Below, in pieces: positions 36,393-46,562 of a stretch of 64,000 nucleotides of DNA. This stretch comes from a bacterium (GTDB lineage: Bacteria; Planctomycetota; Planctomycetia; Pirellulales; Pirellulaceae). The stretch is taken from assembly GCA_030430075.1 (NCBI GenBank), contig JAUIGN010000045.1, positions 1-64,000 of the forward strand, given 5' to 3'. Numbering within the stretch: position 1 is the stretch's first letter; every line of letters begins with the position of its first letter. Under the pieces are notes generated by a model. That model saw only the letters and a list, made by a program, of their open reading frames with translations. It did not search any database and had not been told where the DNA came from. The position numbers and the translations under genes are program-made.

Positions 36393-38084
36393 TTAACAGC
36401 CGAGCGTGAAATTCCGGATGTCGCTGCTGATCGGCGCCACGGCCTGCGGAATCGCGGCGGACGTCTCGATCGACGCGGCAAGCCGGCTCAGATCGAGCTC
36501 CAGCGAATGGTCCTGGTCATTGTAGATGAGGGGCGTCCGCGGGCCGGGGTCACAACCAATCGTTTGATGAATCGCTTCGTACAGCGGCACCAGCGGCGGA
36601 CTCAGGATGGCTCGCCCGTCGTAATGTCCGCACAGGAGGTTCGCTCGAAGGTCGGCTGCCTGGGCGGCGAAAATCAGCGTCACCGAGGCGTAGTAGCGGT
36701 AGAGTTCAACCGAGCGACAGGCCAGATTGGCGGCTCCCCAACTTAGCCCATTCACATTCTGATTAAACTGCTCGGCATGCGTGGGGAAATGCTCGACCAG
36801 CGGATTCCCCAGGTATGTCAGTTGGGGCATGATCGAATTGCCGGTGATTTGAAGTCCCTTGAGCCCCATATTGAATGACCGGTCCTGATTGCCCGTCAAC
36901 GACGCCGGGAGCCCGCGGCTGAATTCCGGCGTCACCAGCTGGGCGATTTGCACGTCGAGGTGCTTGGCCATCAGCCCCAGGCAACGTCGCAAGTCGTCCA
37001 TGGCAATTCCCAGGTACTGTCCCAGGAAATTACCGCTTTGGTAAAATTCTTGACGTTCCGCGTCGATCAACGGATTATCCGTCACGGCGTTCATCTCTGT
37101 CGCGACGACGTCGGCGATGCGGGCAATGTTCTCGACAATCGGTCCCAGATACTGCGGCAGGCAACGCAGCGAATAGCGATCCTGCAGATGGTCCCGAGAC
37201 GCGTCGTCGCCCTGGCTCTGGCCGCCGGCCGTTTCCTCCCCGGCCAGGAGCTGCCGCATCATGGCCGCCGTCCAGACTTGTCCGGGGTGCGGTTTACATT
37301 GATGGACAAAAGGGCGGAACGGCTCCTCATGCCCCAGCAAGGCCTGGATCATCATGGCGTGAGTCGCCAGACTCAAGGCCAGATACACCCGCGCCGCATG
37401 CACGCAGTTGGCGGCAATGCCGGCCGAGAACGATGTCCCGTTGACGATCGCTAACCCTTCCTTGGGTAACAGTTCGAGAGGCGGCAACTGCAATTGGGCA
37501 AGTGCGGCGTCGCTGCCAACCGTCTTTCCCTGCAAGGTGACCCGGCAAGCGTTCCCCTGTCCGGTAATGGCCCGCGCGATCGTCGCCAGCGGAACGAGGT
37601 CGCCGCTGGCGCCGATCGAACCGAGCTCACCGACGACGGGCACGGCGTTGGCATTCAGAAACGTCACCAGGCGGCGAACAAGCTCCACGCGGACGCCCGA
37701 CGCGCCGCGCAGCAACATATTGGCCCGCAGCAGCATGGTGGCCCGAACGTGCTCGGCATCGATCGGCCGACCGGCTCCAGACGAGAGGAAGGTGAGCAGG
37801 TTGGCCTGCGAGGCGGCCGCCTCGCTCGGCGGGACCGGAATCTCTGCCATGCTCCCGAACCCGGTCGTCACGCCGTAGACGCGCCACCCCGCGTCGACCG
37901 CTTTCCCCACCAACGCCTGGGCGGACTCCATGCGGCGGAGGATCGATTCGTCATCCGTGACGGCAAGACGGCCCGCGCCGATCGCCACGCGATGAACATC
38001 GTCAATGCTCAGTTCCTGACCACGCAAACAGAAATCGGCGAGCTGCCCACCGGCGACCCGCTCACGATTCTCATTCTCTGACAT
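36393..38084 (-). CDS. MIO aromatic amino acid ammonia-lyase, predicted phenylalanine-type
   Basis: 563 residues of the histidine/phenylalanine ammonia-lyase family. The Ala159-Ser160-Gly161 triad (GSIGASGDLVPL) cyclises to the MIO electrophile. The YGVTTGFG tyrosine loop is present. The substrate pocket motif reads NLLTFLSSG: Phe99-Leu100 match cyanobacterial PAL (F-L), not tyrosine lyases (H-L) or histidine lyases (S-H). Predicted reaction: L-Phe to trans-cinnamate plus ammonia. An aminomutase activity, known in this family, cannot be excluded. No urocanase or other hut gene is nearby, and the gene is followed 38 bp later by the acyl ligase, so a starter-unit role is likely. The first ATG (38084) is used; a TTG precedes it. 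Confidence 0.9.
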   Translation of the reverse strand: MSENENRERVAGGQLADFCLRGQELSIDDVHRVAIGAGRLAVTDDESILRRMESAQALVGKAVDAGWRVYGVTTGFGSMAEIPVPPSEAAASQANLLTFLSSGAGRPIDAEHVRATMLLRANMLLRGASGVRVELVRRLVTFLNANAVPVVGELGSIGASGDLVPLATIARAITGQGNACRVTLQGKTVGSDAALAQLQLPPLELLPKEGLAIVNGTSFSAGIAANCVHAARVYLALSLATHAMMIQALLGHEEPFRPFVHQCKPHPGQVWTAAMMRQLLAGEETAGGQSQGDDASRDHLQDRYSLRCLPQYLGPIVENIARIADVVATEMNAVTDNPLIDAERQEFYQSGNFLGQYLGIAMDDLRRCLGLMAKHLDVQIAQLVTPEFSRGLPASLTGNQDRSFNMGLKGLQITGNSIMPQLTYLGNPLVEHFPTHAEQFNQNVNGLSWGAANLACRSVELYRYYASVTLIFAAQAADLRANLLCGHYDGRAILSPPLVPLYEAIHQTIGCDPGPRTPLIYNDQDHSLELDLSRLAASIETSAAIPQAVAPISSDIRNFTLGC

Positions 38085-38185
38085 CAACTACGCCCAACAT
38101 CTCTCGCTGCTTCGATCCGTCGTGAAAATATGGAACTTGACGAGCAATCGACACACCCCGATACCGCACTCCGCGCGGTCGAACT

Positions 38186-41100
38186 TCACGCTGCGGGGGA
38201 GGGGGGTGGCGCGCCGCGCATGAGAAACAAGTACAACGACGGGACAAAATACAGGGCCAGAATCGTCGCCCCGCCGACTCCGCCAGCGATCGTGATGGCC
38301 AGCGGCGGCCAGAAGCCGCCGCCACTGAGTACCAGGGGCGTGAAACCAGCCATCGTGGTCAGCGAGGTGGCGATCACATGCCGCGTGCAGCGGACGACCA
38401 CCTGGCTGATCGCCTGCACGTCCCCGCGCCGCGCACGAGGTTCCTCGCGGATCCCCGCCATCACCACGATCGCATCATTGATCGCCACTCCAACCAACCC
38501 CATCGTACCAACGATTGCCATGAAACCGAAAGGAAATCCAAACACCCACAAAGCCCCCAGCCCCAAGCCGATCGAGAGTCCGCCGACCGCGGCAATCACG
38601 GCGGAGACTCGAAATGAGCGAAACGAGACAACCAGCGTGGCAACCATCAAGGCGACCAACAGGGCCACGTCCGCGATCAGGTTGCCAACCGCCTCCTCGC
38701 GTTTGGCGGCCTCGCCTCCGTACTCCATCGAGTAGCCCGCTGGCAGCTCGAACTCCGCTGCGGCCAGCCGCTTTTCGAACTCCCCGACGACCTCGGCCGG
38801 CAGCGTCCCCGCCTTGATGTAGGCCTTGACTTCGTTCGTCCGCCGCCCGTCAATGCGCGGGATCGCACTCGCCTCGGAACCGAGTTGCAGAGTTCCCAGG
38901 GCGCTCAGCGCGGGCCCTTGCGGCGCGCGGCCGCGGGGCGTCAGCGGCTTGAGTTCCAACGAGGCGATGTCCGTCAGGCTGGCCCGCGTACTGACCGGCA
39001 TCCGCACGCGGACCGGCAACTCTTCGGTCGCTTCCATCAAGGAACCGCCCACCATTCCTTCGAGCGACGTGTAGAGTTGCCGCGTCATCTCTCCATGCGT
39101 CATCCCGGTCAACCGCGTCTCGTCTTCATCCACCTGCAAGGCGATCTTCGGTAACGTTTCTTCCAGGTCGGACCGTGTATGAACGACGTCCTTGGTCTGG
39201 CTGAGCAATAGCCGGATCTCGCTACCCAACCGCTCGAGTACCGCCAGGTCGGGTCCGTACAGCCGAACTTCGATCGGCGCGTCAAAGGGCGGCCCTTGCT
39301 CCAACTGGCGAACCAGAACGCGACACTGGGCAAACGTCGTGTCCAATTCGTCCTGCAACTGGTGGATGACGTCCTGAGGCGGCACGCCGGCGCGCAGTTC
39401 GACAATGGCTTGGGCGTAAAACGAAGCGTTCTGCCGCCGCGGCATCACGTTGTAGTAGAACGTCGGGGCACTTCGGCCGACGAACAGGTGCACGCGCCCG
39501 ACATCCGCGTGTTGAGCGATCGTCCGCCTGGCAGCATGCACCAGCTCCTCCGTGGCCTCCAAGGAAGTCGGCGCCGGCATTTCGAATTCCACATGAATCT
39601 GATTCCTGTCCGCGGGAGGAAAGAACTGTTCGGGCAGTGTGCGCGCCTGAAGGAAGCCGAGCAGCGGCAAGCAGGCACCCAATGAAATGCCCACGAGGGG
39701 AAAACGAAACAGCTTGACAAGCGTCCATCGGTATACGCCGGTCAGCCGGCGGCTACGGAATCCGCTGCTGAGAATGCTCCCGGGCCCCGCCGTGGCCGGT
39801 TGCAGTAGGGCGGTCAAGGCCGGCACAACCGTCATCGCCAGGATGAACGACGCGTTGATCGCCAAGATCACGCTGACTGCGATCGACCCGACGAACTCTC
39901 CGGGCCCGCCGGGCAGCAAGGCAATCGGAGTGAACGCCAGCGTCGTCGTGAGCGTCGAACCGAAGAGGGGAAGGGCCAGGTGACGAATCGCATCGCCGAT
40001 CGCCCCGCCGGGGTCCATCCCCGACTCGCGGCGCGTCCGGACTTCGTCAACGATCACAATCGCATTATCGATCAGCAACCCCAATGCAATGATCAACCCG
40101 GTCACCGACATCTGGTGGATGGGAATCCCCAGCCAGCGCATTCCGCTCAAGACCATCAGGGCCGACAAGGGCAGGGCGGCACCCACCACAATCATGCTCC
40201 GCCAACCCATCAAAAAGTAGATGACCAAGACCACGGCGCCGGTCCCGATCAGAAGGTTCCACTGCAGGCTGTTCAAACGCGATTCCACGTAGTCATTCTG
40301 CAACGCCACGACATCCAGCTCGACGCCGGGCGGCAAGGTCGCCTGGTAGGCCTCCAGGGCCGAATTCAGACGCTCGGTCCAATGATCGATTCGCTGCTCG
40401 TCGCGCACGAATGCACCAACAACAACCGCCGGCCGTTCGTCGATGAAAGCCAGGTCGGTCGGCGGTTCGACCTGCGTCTTGCTGATCGTGGCGATGTCCG
40501 ACAGACTGACCAGCCGACCTTCCCGGCCATACTGAATCGGCGTCCGCCGGAGGCGGTCCAGCGAATCGAACGCTTCGTCCACCTCCAGGAGTAGCGTGCT
40601 GTGACGGGATCGCAACATGCCGGCCGACTGCTTGGCGTCACTTTCCTGGATCTGCCGCGAGACATCGGCGACGGTGAGCCCCAGCGGCGACAGCACCTCC
40701 GGTGCCAGTTCGACCAGCACCTCTTCGGCGGGGTCGCCAAACATGGCGACGTTCTCGGTTCCAGAGACCCCGCGCACCGCCTGCTCCAGATCTTCCGCCA
40801 ACCGCCGCAAGATGGTAAAATTGACGTTACCGTCCCGAGTCCACTTGAGGGCCAGAATGGCCGCGTATGCCTTGAGTTCCAATTGGCGAAACTGCGGGTC
40901 CTCGGCCCGCTCCGGCAGCTGGGGAATCACATCGGCCAGCCTCGCCCGCACCTTCGACCAGACCGCCTCCACATCCCGAATCTCCTCCTTGAGCTCGATG
41001 CTGATCACGGAGAATCCGGCCATGCTCCCGGCCCGAACTTCCCGGATGCCCTTCACGTTCGCCAGCTGCTGCTCGATCTTGCGGGCCACCAACGACTCCA

Positions 41101-41272
41101 CCCGTTCGGCGTCGGCGCCGGGAAAAACGGTCGTCACGAGGGCCACGCGGCGAGTCAAAATGGGATCTTCCATGCGAGCCAACGTCGTGTAGGCGGCCGA
41201 GCCCGCCACGACAATCACGCAAATCGCCAGCAAGAGGATCCGCGGATTCTGATAGAGGAACCGCGCGATCAT
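38186..41272 (-). CDS. RND-family efflux transporter permease
   Basis: 1028 residues. The first membrane helix ([20 protein letters not shown]) is followed by [19 protein letters not shown] and the porter domains. The central membrane block has [14 protein letters not shown] with the Asp relay, and a second such block is near the end ([14 protein letters not shown]). It is full-length for the AcrB-like class and takes substrates from the periplasm or membrane. It overlaps the adaptor gene by 4 bp (ATGA), so the two are translationally coupled. No outer-membrane channel gene is in the window. Position in the cluster suggests export of the polyketide. Confidence 0.93.
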   Translation of the reverse strand: MIARFLYQNPRILLLAICVIVVAGSAAYTTLARMEDPILTRRVALVTTVFPGADAERVESLVARKIEQQLANVKGIREVRAGSMAGFSVISIELKEEIRDVEAVWSKVRARLADVIPQLPERAEDPQFRQLELKAYAAILALKWTRDGNVNFTILRRLAEDLEQAVRGVSGTENVAMFGDPAEEVLVELAPEVLSPLGLTVADVSRQIQESDAKQSAGMLRSRHSTLLLEVDEAFDSLDRLRRTPIQYGREGRLVSLSDIATISKTQVEPPTDLAFIDERPAVVVGAFVRDEQRIDHWTERLNSALEAYQATLPPGVELDVVALQNDYVESRLNSLQWNLLIGTGAVVLVIYFLMGWRSMIVVGAALPLSALMVLSGMRWLGIPIHQMSVTGLIIALGLLIDNAIVIVDEVRTRRESGMDPGGAIGDAIRHLALPLFGSTLTTTLAFTPIALLPGGPGEFVGSIAVSVILAINASFILAMTVVPALTALLQPATAGPGSILSSGFRSRRLTGVYRWTLVKLFRFPLVGISLGACLPLLGFLQARTLPEQFFPPADRNQIHVEFEMPAPTSLEATEELVHAARRTIAQHADVGRVHLFVGRSAPTFYYNVMPRRQNASFYAQAIVELRAGVPPQDVIHQLQDELDTTFAQCRVLVRQLEQGPPFDAPIEVRLYGPDLAVLERLGSEIRLLLSQTKDVVHTRSDLEETLPKIALQVDEDETRLTGMTHGEMTRQLYTSLEGMVGGSLMEATEELPVRVRMPVSTRASLTDIASLELKPLTPRGRAPQGPALSALGTLQLGSEASAIPRIDGRRTNEVKAYIKAGTLPAEVVGEFEKRLAAAEFELPAGYSMEYGGEAAKREEAVGNLIADVALLVALMVATLVVSFRSFRVSAVIAAVGGLSIGLGLGALWVFGFPFGFMAIVGTMGLVGVAINDAIVVMAGIREEPRARRGDVQAISQVVVRCTRHVIATSLTTMAGFTPLVLSGGGFWPPLAITIAGGVGGATILALYFVPSLYLFLMRGAPPPSPAA

Positions 41273-42603
41273 GGAGTTCGCTCCTCCAACTGCGTGACAT
41301 CGACCGGATCGCCGCCTGCCGGCAACAGCGCCTTGACCGTTTGGCCCTCGACCAGTCGATGCGTGCCGTCGGCCACGACCCGCTCACCATAGCCCAACAT
41401 CCCACGGACCCAGGCCCGCTCGCCGTCCAGGTGCATGACCTCGACATAGCGCCGCGACACGCGATCGACGCCCATTTCGTCCTCCGTTACGACGAGCACC
41501 GACCACAGTCCGCGTGTCTGGCGGGTCAAGGCGGTCAACGGCAGCCAAAATCCCGTGCCCGGAACCTCACGCGGGAGCGACAGTTGGAACACCATCCCGG
41601 GCGAAAGTTTGGCGGAGCTGGTTTCGTCAAATTTGAGGATCATCGTGCGCGAGCGCGTGCTCAAATCAACCTCGGGAAGCACCGTCGAGACCTCTGCCGG
41701 ATAGGTCCGGCCATCCACGGTCAGAGCGAAGCGCCGGCCCGCAACAACATCCGGGGCCGCGGCGGCGGGGATCGCGACCCAGCCGACAAGCTCCGATTGG
41801 TCGACGATCCGCAAGACCGGGCGGCTGGGCGCGACCAGCGACGCCGGCTCGACATGCAGTAGCGCAATCACACCGTCAAACGGCGCACGCAAGGTGCTCT
41901 CCTCCAACTGAGCATCCACCTCGGCCAATTGGCCCTGCAGATCTGCGACGACTTGCTGCTGTTCTTCAATCTGCGTGCGCGTGGCCGCGTCAATCGTCTC
42001 CAGATTCCGCTGCAGGGATTGCATCCGTTCCGATACCGGCGACTCCGCCGTGTTGGACTCCGCCATCCGCGCCTTCAACTGCTCAAACTCGGACCGCAAT
42101 TGCTGCAGGCTTTGCCGCAGCGCGATTGGATCTTGCAGGCGAGGATCGGCGGTCAACTTGGCCACCACGGCACGCGCCTCAGCCAACGCACTGGTCAGCT
42201 TCGCCTTCTGGAGCTCGAGATGCTGCGTATCAAGCTCGGCCAGCGGATCGCCCTTCGCAACCACGTCTCCGTGGTCCACGAGCAACCGTTCAAGCCGTGC
42301 AGACCGGGTGAAGCTGAGGTCGACGGATCGCCGCGCTTTAACCAGACCGGTGTAGCGACGCTGCTCGATATGCGATTCACTCTCGACCGCCAACACGACA
42401 TTGGCGGGCAAGCGCCGCCCCGCCGCCACACCTGGGTCATCGGCTTCGACCGTTTCCTGCCCATCCCCAAGACTGACAGCCAGGGCCACCAGGCATGCGG
42501 CCACCGCACACATGACAAACAAGGGAATGGCAAACCGAACCATGCCGCGCGAGGATTCGATTCGCGCACCTGCATTCTCTAAATTCTTCTGAGTGACATC
42601 CAC
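41269..42603 (-). CDS. RND periplasmic adaptor (HlyD/MFP family)
   Basis: 444 residues starting at GTG. A single N-terminal membrane helix (FAIPLFVMCAVAACLVALAV) is followed by the lipoyl half-motif (RRSVDLSFTRSARLERLLVDHGDVVAKGDPLAELD), a long coiled coil (about 125-215), the return half-motif (LRAPFDGVIALLHVEP) and beta-barrel domains. It bridges the RND pump to an outer-membrane channel. It is the first gene of the run adaptor, pump, ammonia-lyase, ligase-ACP, PKS on the minus strand. Confidence 0.92.
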   Translation of the reverse strand: MDVTQKNLENAGARIESSRGMVRFAIPLFVMCAVAACLVALAVSLGDGQETVEADDPGVAAGRRLPANVVLAVESESHIEQRRYTGLVKARRSVDLSFTRSARLERLLVDHGDVVAKGDPLAELDTQHLELQKAKLTSALAEARAVVAKLTADPRLQDPIALRQSLQQLRSEFEQLKARMAESNTAESPVSERMQSLQRNLETIDAATRTQIEEQQQVVADLQGQLAEVDAQLEESTLRAPFDGVIALLHVEPASLVAPSRPVLRIVDQSELVGWVAIPAAAAPDVVAGRRFALTVDGRTYPAEVSTVLPEVDLSTRSRTMILKFDETSSAKLSPGMVFQLSLPREVPGTGFWLPLTALTRQTRGLWSVLVVTEDEMGVDRVSRRYVEVMHLDGERAWVRGMLGYGERVVADGTHRLVEGQTVKALLPAGGDPVDVTQLEERTP

Positions 42604-42849
42604 GAGAGAAGCGCAGCATCAATGCGAGGAGGAGATGAAACGATCACAACCTGCTGCGGACCGCGGCCGGATCGCCGCCGCCTGACATTGACGTCAACGG
42701 GGCGTCCAAACGCATCAACGCGCGCCAGGCCGCAGCATGACGGCCCGGTCAAACGATCGCCACCCGCCGTCGAGCCTGCGCGGTCCCTAGCTCGCGCCCA
42801 CAGCACGCCCCTCATTCTAGAGCACCAGTCAAGTTTTACCTACCGCCGG
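42604..42849. promoter_or_regulatory. probable promoter region for the minus-strand biosynthetic operon
   Basis: A 246-bp gap between the halogenase gene and the adaptor gene, both minus strand. It is the longest gap within the cluster, so an internal promoter for the adaptor-to-PKS run is likely. No clear -35/-10 pair was identified. Confidence 0.35.
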
Positions 42850-44463
42850 TCACATGCCAAGCGCATGAAAAACGCCTTCCAGTTGTACCGAATCGGTGGT
42901 CTGGCCGGGAGGATCGTCATGCAGCACATCGGGCGCAAACGACTCCACGCGGGAAACAATCTCCTGGAAAAGATCGCCCAGAATACGCACGTTCCGCAGG
43001 AAGCGGGCTTCCAGTGCAGTGTCATCCAGCCGATCCCGCAGTTCCGCATTCAACTGCATTAAGATCGCGATTTCATTCTGGTTGACGAACACCGGCTCGA
43101 CATCCTCCCCGGTGTCACTCGCATCCCACCTTCTCAAGATCTCCTGCATCCGCTGGTTCATGCCACGGATCGTCTCCACGCTGTCGTTCACGGTGGCAAA
43201 GAACCGCGGATCGGTCAGCTTCCCGTTGAAGTAGAGCAGGGCGGGGAATCCCCAGTAGAGCGAGTAATCCCAGACGTACTTCACCGACATCACGCGTGGG
43301 TTGCCGAATAGCGGATACTGATCTTGGTAAGTCAGCAGGTTGTCGCGGAACAGGTTCATGAAGATGCCCTGGTAGCGGGCCGCCATCAGACTGATCGACT
43401 CGCCGGCAATATCGTGCTCGATCAAACTGCAAATCTGGGTATTCGCCATGGCGATGTAGTCGATCCCTGGTGAATACAGCGGATCGAGAAACACGCCCGC
43501 TTCGCCCGTGAGTGCCCATCGTGAGGCGGAATAGACCTGCTTGGAACTGTACGCGATTCGCTTGACCGCATTGAAGTCCTGCAACTGGTCGCGGTGCCCG
43601 TCGATCGCTTCGTAGCAACGTGGCTCGTGCTCGGCCAGCCATCCCATGGCTTGCTCGAAGCGATTAAATTCGGCAAGCGGATGCAATCGAGGATCGGCCA
43701 CAATGCCGATGCTGGTGCCGCCGGAAGCGAGGGGAATGATCCACAGCCAGTAACCTCGCCCCAGCAGGTGGTTGGTGCTCAGCCAGCGACGGGGCAGCTT
43801 GCCCACGCGAATCCGCCAGTCCGGGTCATCGCACCACGCATCTACATGAATCTCTGCGCCGATCCGGAACCAGGCCGCATTGATGTTGTGCTCCACATCT
43901 TCGCGGAGCTGCAGCTTCCGCTTGAGAAGGGCGGCCCGCCCGCTGGCATCGACGACCCATCTCGAATCGACCTGGCGGCGTTGCCCGTTGTGCTCGAATT
44001 CGACTTGATGCGGTTGCCCATCGTCGTGCAACGCCACGTCCCGTACCAGCGCGTCTTGGAGGAATTCCGCACCTAGCTCGTTGACCGTTTCGGCGAGATG
44101 GTTCTCGAGCCGCCCCCGATCGACCTGGTAGCCGGGCGCCGGAAAAAATTCGCTCGGCCCGACTTCGATCGACTGCTGAAAGGAGGGACGACTCCCGTTG
44201 AAAAAGAACCGCAAGCCGAACTTGGGCAGGTGATCGTCGACCAGGTGCTTCTTCAGGCCGACTTCCTCGGCCAGATAGTAGGCACCGATCTCGATGGTCG
44301 ACTCGCCAACCTTGTGCGCCCCCTCGGAGACCGGATAGCGGGCCTTCTCCAGTATCAAAAGCCGCAGCTCGGGCTGCCCGGCGAGCAACTGCCGGGCCAG
44401 CGTGAGGCCGGCCAAGCCGCCGCCCAGGATCGTGACATCAAATTGAGTCGTGGTCGCCGTCAT
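42850..44463 (-). CDS. flavin-dependent halogenase 1
   Basis: 537 residues. FAD-binding GGGLAG at the N-terminus, GAHKVGEST, a Lys81 (HLPKFGLRFFF) at the position of the catalytic Lys of PrnA-type enzymes, and the WxWxIP halogenase signature as WLWIIP. EAGVFLDPLYSPGIDYIA is the second FAD-contact block. These features fit a FADH2-dependent halogenase acting on an aromatic or polyene ring via HOCl/HOBr; monooxygenase activity is the alternative. The ATG at 44463 has GGGAG upstream. It is a close paralogue of the divergent gene at 44654. A partner flavin reductase is not seen here. Confidence 0.88.
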   Translation of the reverse strand: MTATTTQFDVTILGGGLAGLTLARQLLAGQPELRLLILEKARYPVSEGAHKVGESTIEIGAYYLAEEVGLKKHLVDDHLPKFGLRFFFNGSRPSFQQSIEVGPSEFFPAPGYQVDRGRLENHLAETVNELGAEFLQDALVRDVALHDDGQPHQVEFEHNGQRRQVDSRWVVDASGRAALLKRKLQLREDVEHNINAAWFRIGAEIHVDAWCDDPDWRIRVGKLPRRWLSTNHLLGRGYWLWIIPLASGGTSIGIVADPRLHPLAEFNRFEQAMGWLAEHEPRCYEAIDGHRDQLQDFNAVKRIAYSSKQVYSASRWALTGEAGVFLDPLYSPGIDYIAMANTQICSLIEHDIAGESISLMAARYQGIFMNLFRDNLLTYQDQYPLFGNPRVMSVKYVWDYSLYWGFPALLYFNGKLTDPRFFATVNDSVETIRGMNQRMQEILRRWDASDTGEDVEPVFVNQNEIAILMQLNAELRDRLDDTALEARFLRNVRILGDLFQEIVSRVESFAPDVLHDDPPGQTTDSVQLEGVFHALGM

Positions 44464-44653
44464 CACGTGTGCTCCCTGATTGAACCCCACGATTTTAGAC
44501 GGTCACACCGCGTTGACAACTCGCCGGAGAAACGGCCTGAATCGGTGGCTGTCGCGCGTTTCGACCTCCTCGAACCTCTTGGCAGCGTCTACAATGGGAA
44601 CGCGTGGTGCCGGTCGGCCCGATATTCTGGTGCGAGAACTGCGAAGGAACGTC
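44464..44653. promoter_or_regulatory. bidirectional promoter region between paralogous halogenases
   Basis: 190 bp separate the two divergent start codons. Both promoters must lie here or in adjoining coding sequence. I could not pick out convincing core elements. Confidence 0.4.
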
Positions 44654-46345
44654 ATGCCCAACTCATCTCCATCCGTGGACGTGGCCATTCTCGGCGGCGG
44701 GCTGGCAGGTCTAAGCTGCGCCTTGCATTGCCGCAAGGAGTCGCCGCAAGCACGCATCGTCGTGCTGGAAAAGGCAACGCATCCTGTCCCCGAAGCGGCC
44801 CATAAAGTGGGCGAATCGACCGTCGAGGTGGCGACTTACTACTTCACGAAGGTCTTGGGCCTGGAAGAACATATTCTCGAGGAACAACTGCCCAAGATGG
44901 GGCTGCGGTTCTTCTTTGGGGCCGGTGACAATTCGGCGATCGAGGATCGCCTGGAAGTGGGAGGATCTGAATTCCCGCCGACCCCCAGTTACCAGCTCGA
45001 TCGCGGCCGCTTGGAGAATTTTCTGGCACAACGGTGCCGGTCGGAAGGCATCGAGTTCCTCGACGGCGCGACCGTCAACGAGGTCGAACTGGCCCGCGGG
45101 AGAGCCCGGCACCAGGTGACATTCCAGCGAGGCGACCACGTCGACACGCTCAGTACCCGCTGGGTGGTCGACGCAAGCGGCCGGGCAGCGATGCTCAAGC
45201 GCAAGCTGGGGCTGGCAACGGAATCACCGCACAAGGCCAACGCGGCCTGGTTTCGGATCAAGTCCCGGATTAGCGTCGACGACTGGTCGGAGGACGCCGA
45301 TTGGCGCGGCAACTACCGGGGCGAAAACTCGCGCTGGTTCAGCACGAACCACTTGATGGGCGAAGGCTATTGGGTCTGGCTCATCCCGCTGGCTTCCGGT
45401 GCCACCAGCATCGGGATCGTCGCGGACGACGCGCTCCATCCGCTCAGCTCATTCAACTCGGCCGAAAAGGCGTTTGCCTGGCTGGACAAGCACGAGCCGC
45501 AATGTGCGGAGAAGGTTCGGGCCCGGGAGGGCGAACTTCAGGACTTCCGCGCGATTCGGCAGTACCCCGTCGAATGCAAACAGGTCTTCTCAGCCCGCCG
45601 CTGGGGCATCATCGGGGACGCCGGCTACTTCCTCGATCCATTCTATTCGCCGGGCAGCGACTTTATCGCCATGAGCAACACCTTCCTCTGCGAACTGATC
45701 CGCAGAGACCTGGCGGGCAAGTCCAACCTGCTCCGGGCCCCGTTTTACGACCGCTTGTACCGAATCTTCTACCATGGAACGGGCTCCGTCTTTCACCAGC
45801 AATACCCGTTGTTCGGAAACCACCAGGTCATGCCGGTGAAAATCCTCTGGGATTGGATGGTCTATTGGACCCTGACCGGTCACAACTTCATGCACGACCG
45901 AACCTGCAATCCGGCCATTTACGCCCGGCATCTGTTTAAACTGAAGCGACTGAATGAACTCAACAAGGCCATGCAGGCCTACTTCCGGCAATGGCATCGG
46001 GAGGTAGACTCCTTCGAGGCGTACGGCAAGATCGACACCTCACGGATTGATCTCATCACCGAGACGAATCGGGCCCTTCAGGACGACCTGGACCCCCGAG
46101 CCTACTCGGCCCGCTTTGCCCAGCACGTGGCTCAGATGGAAACCCTGTTCTGGGAAATTGTCGATCACGCCGGCGTCCAACCGGTCCCGCGTTTCAAGCG
46201 CCGCCGCCACCGACCCGCCGCGGTACGCGATGCGTTCGCCAAGGTCTTCGAGGTGTCCCGTCAGCGGAGAGGGCAATCGGCAACCGATGATGCGGAGACG
46301 ACCGCCGAATCACCGGCGCTGAACGGCGCCGCAGCGAATGGCTGA
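44654..46345 (+). CDS. flavin-dependent halogenase 2
   Basis: 563 residues. Same layout as its divergent neighbour: GGGLAG, AAHKVGEST, Lys81 in QLPKMGLRFFF, WVWLIP for WxWxIP, and GDAGYFLDPFYSPGSDFIA. About half of the aligned positions appear identical to halogenase 1 by eye, so they are old duplicates, possibly with different regioselectivity. The C-terminus is longer, with a basic stretch (FKRRRHRPAAVRD) and a low-complexity end. AAGGA precedes the ATG at 44654. Confidence 0.88.
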   Translation: MPNSSPSVDVAILGGGLAGLSCALHCRKESPQARIVVLEKATHPVPEAAHKVGESTVEVATYYFTKVLGLEEHILEEQLPKMGLRFFFGAGDNSAIEDRLEVGGSEFPPTPSYQLDRGRLENFLAQRCRSEGIEFLDGATVNEVELARGRARHQVTFQRGDHVDTLSTRWVVDASGRAAMLKRKLGLATESPHKANAAWFRIKSRISVDDWSEDADWRGNYRGENSRWFSTNHLMGEGYWVWLIPLASGATSIGIVADDALHPLSSFNSAEKAFAWLDKHEPQCAEKVRAREGELQDFRAIRQYPVECKQVFSARRWGIIGDAGYFLDPFYSPGSDFIAMSNTFLCELIRRDLAGKSNLLRAPFYDRLYRIFYHGTGSVFHQQYPLFGNHQVMPVKILWDWMVYWTLTGHNFMHDRTCNPAIYARHLFKLKRLNELNKAMQAYFRQWHREVDSFEAYGKIDTSRIDLITETNRALQDDLDPRAYSARFAQHVAQMETLFWEIVDHAGVQPVPRFKRRRHRPAAVRDAFAKVFEVSRQRRGQSATDDAETTAESPALNGAAANG

Positions 46346-46562
46346 TTCGCGTGGCACGCACCAACGTCGCCTGCTGGGCGGCGAGCGTTGGCCGACTTGT
46401 TGGCCGCCGTTCTGGTCGCTGTACGTTCGATGCGCATGAGCGTGGCGCAGCGAGTCGTGATCGAAGCGAGATCCGGTTCGGTTGATCGATCCGTCGCCGG
46501 GCGCTAGCTCGCGGCCCCGTTGTTCGCCGAGCGAAAGGGATGTTTCCTCTAAGCGAAATTGG

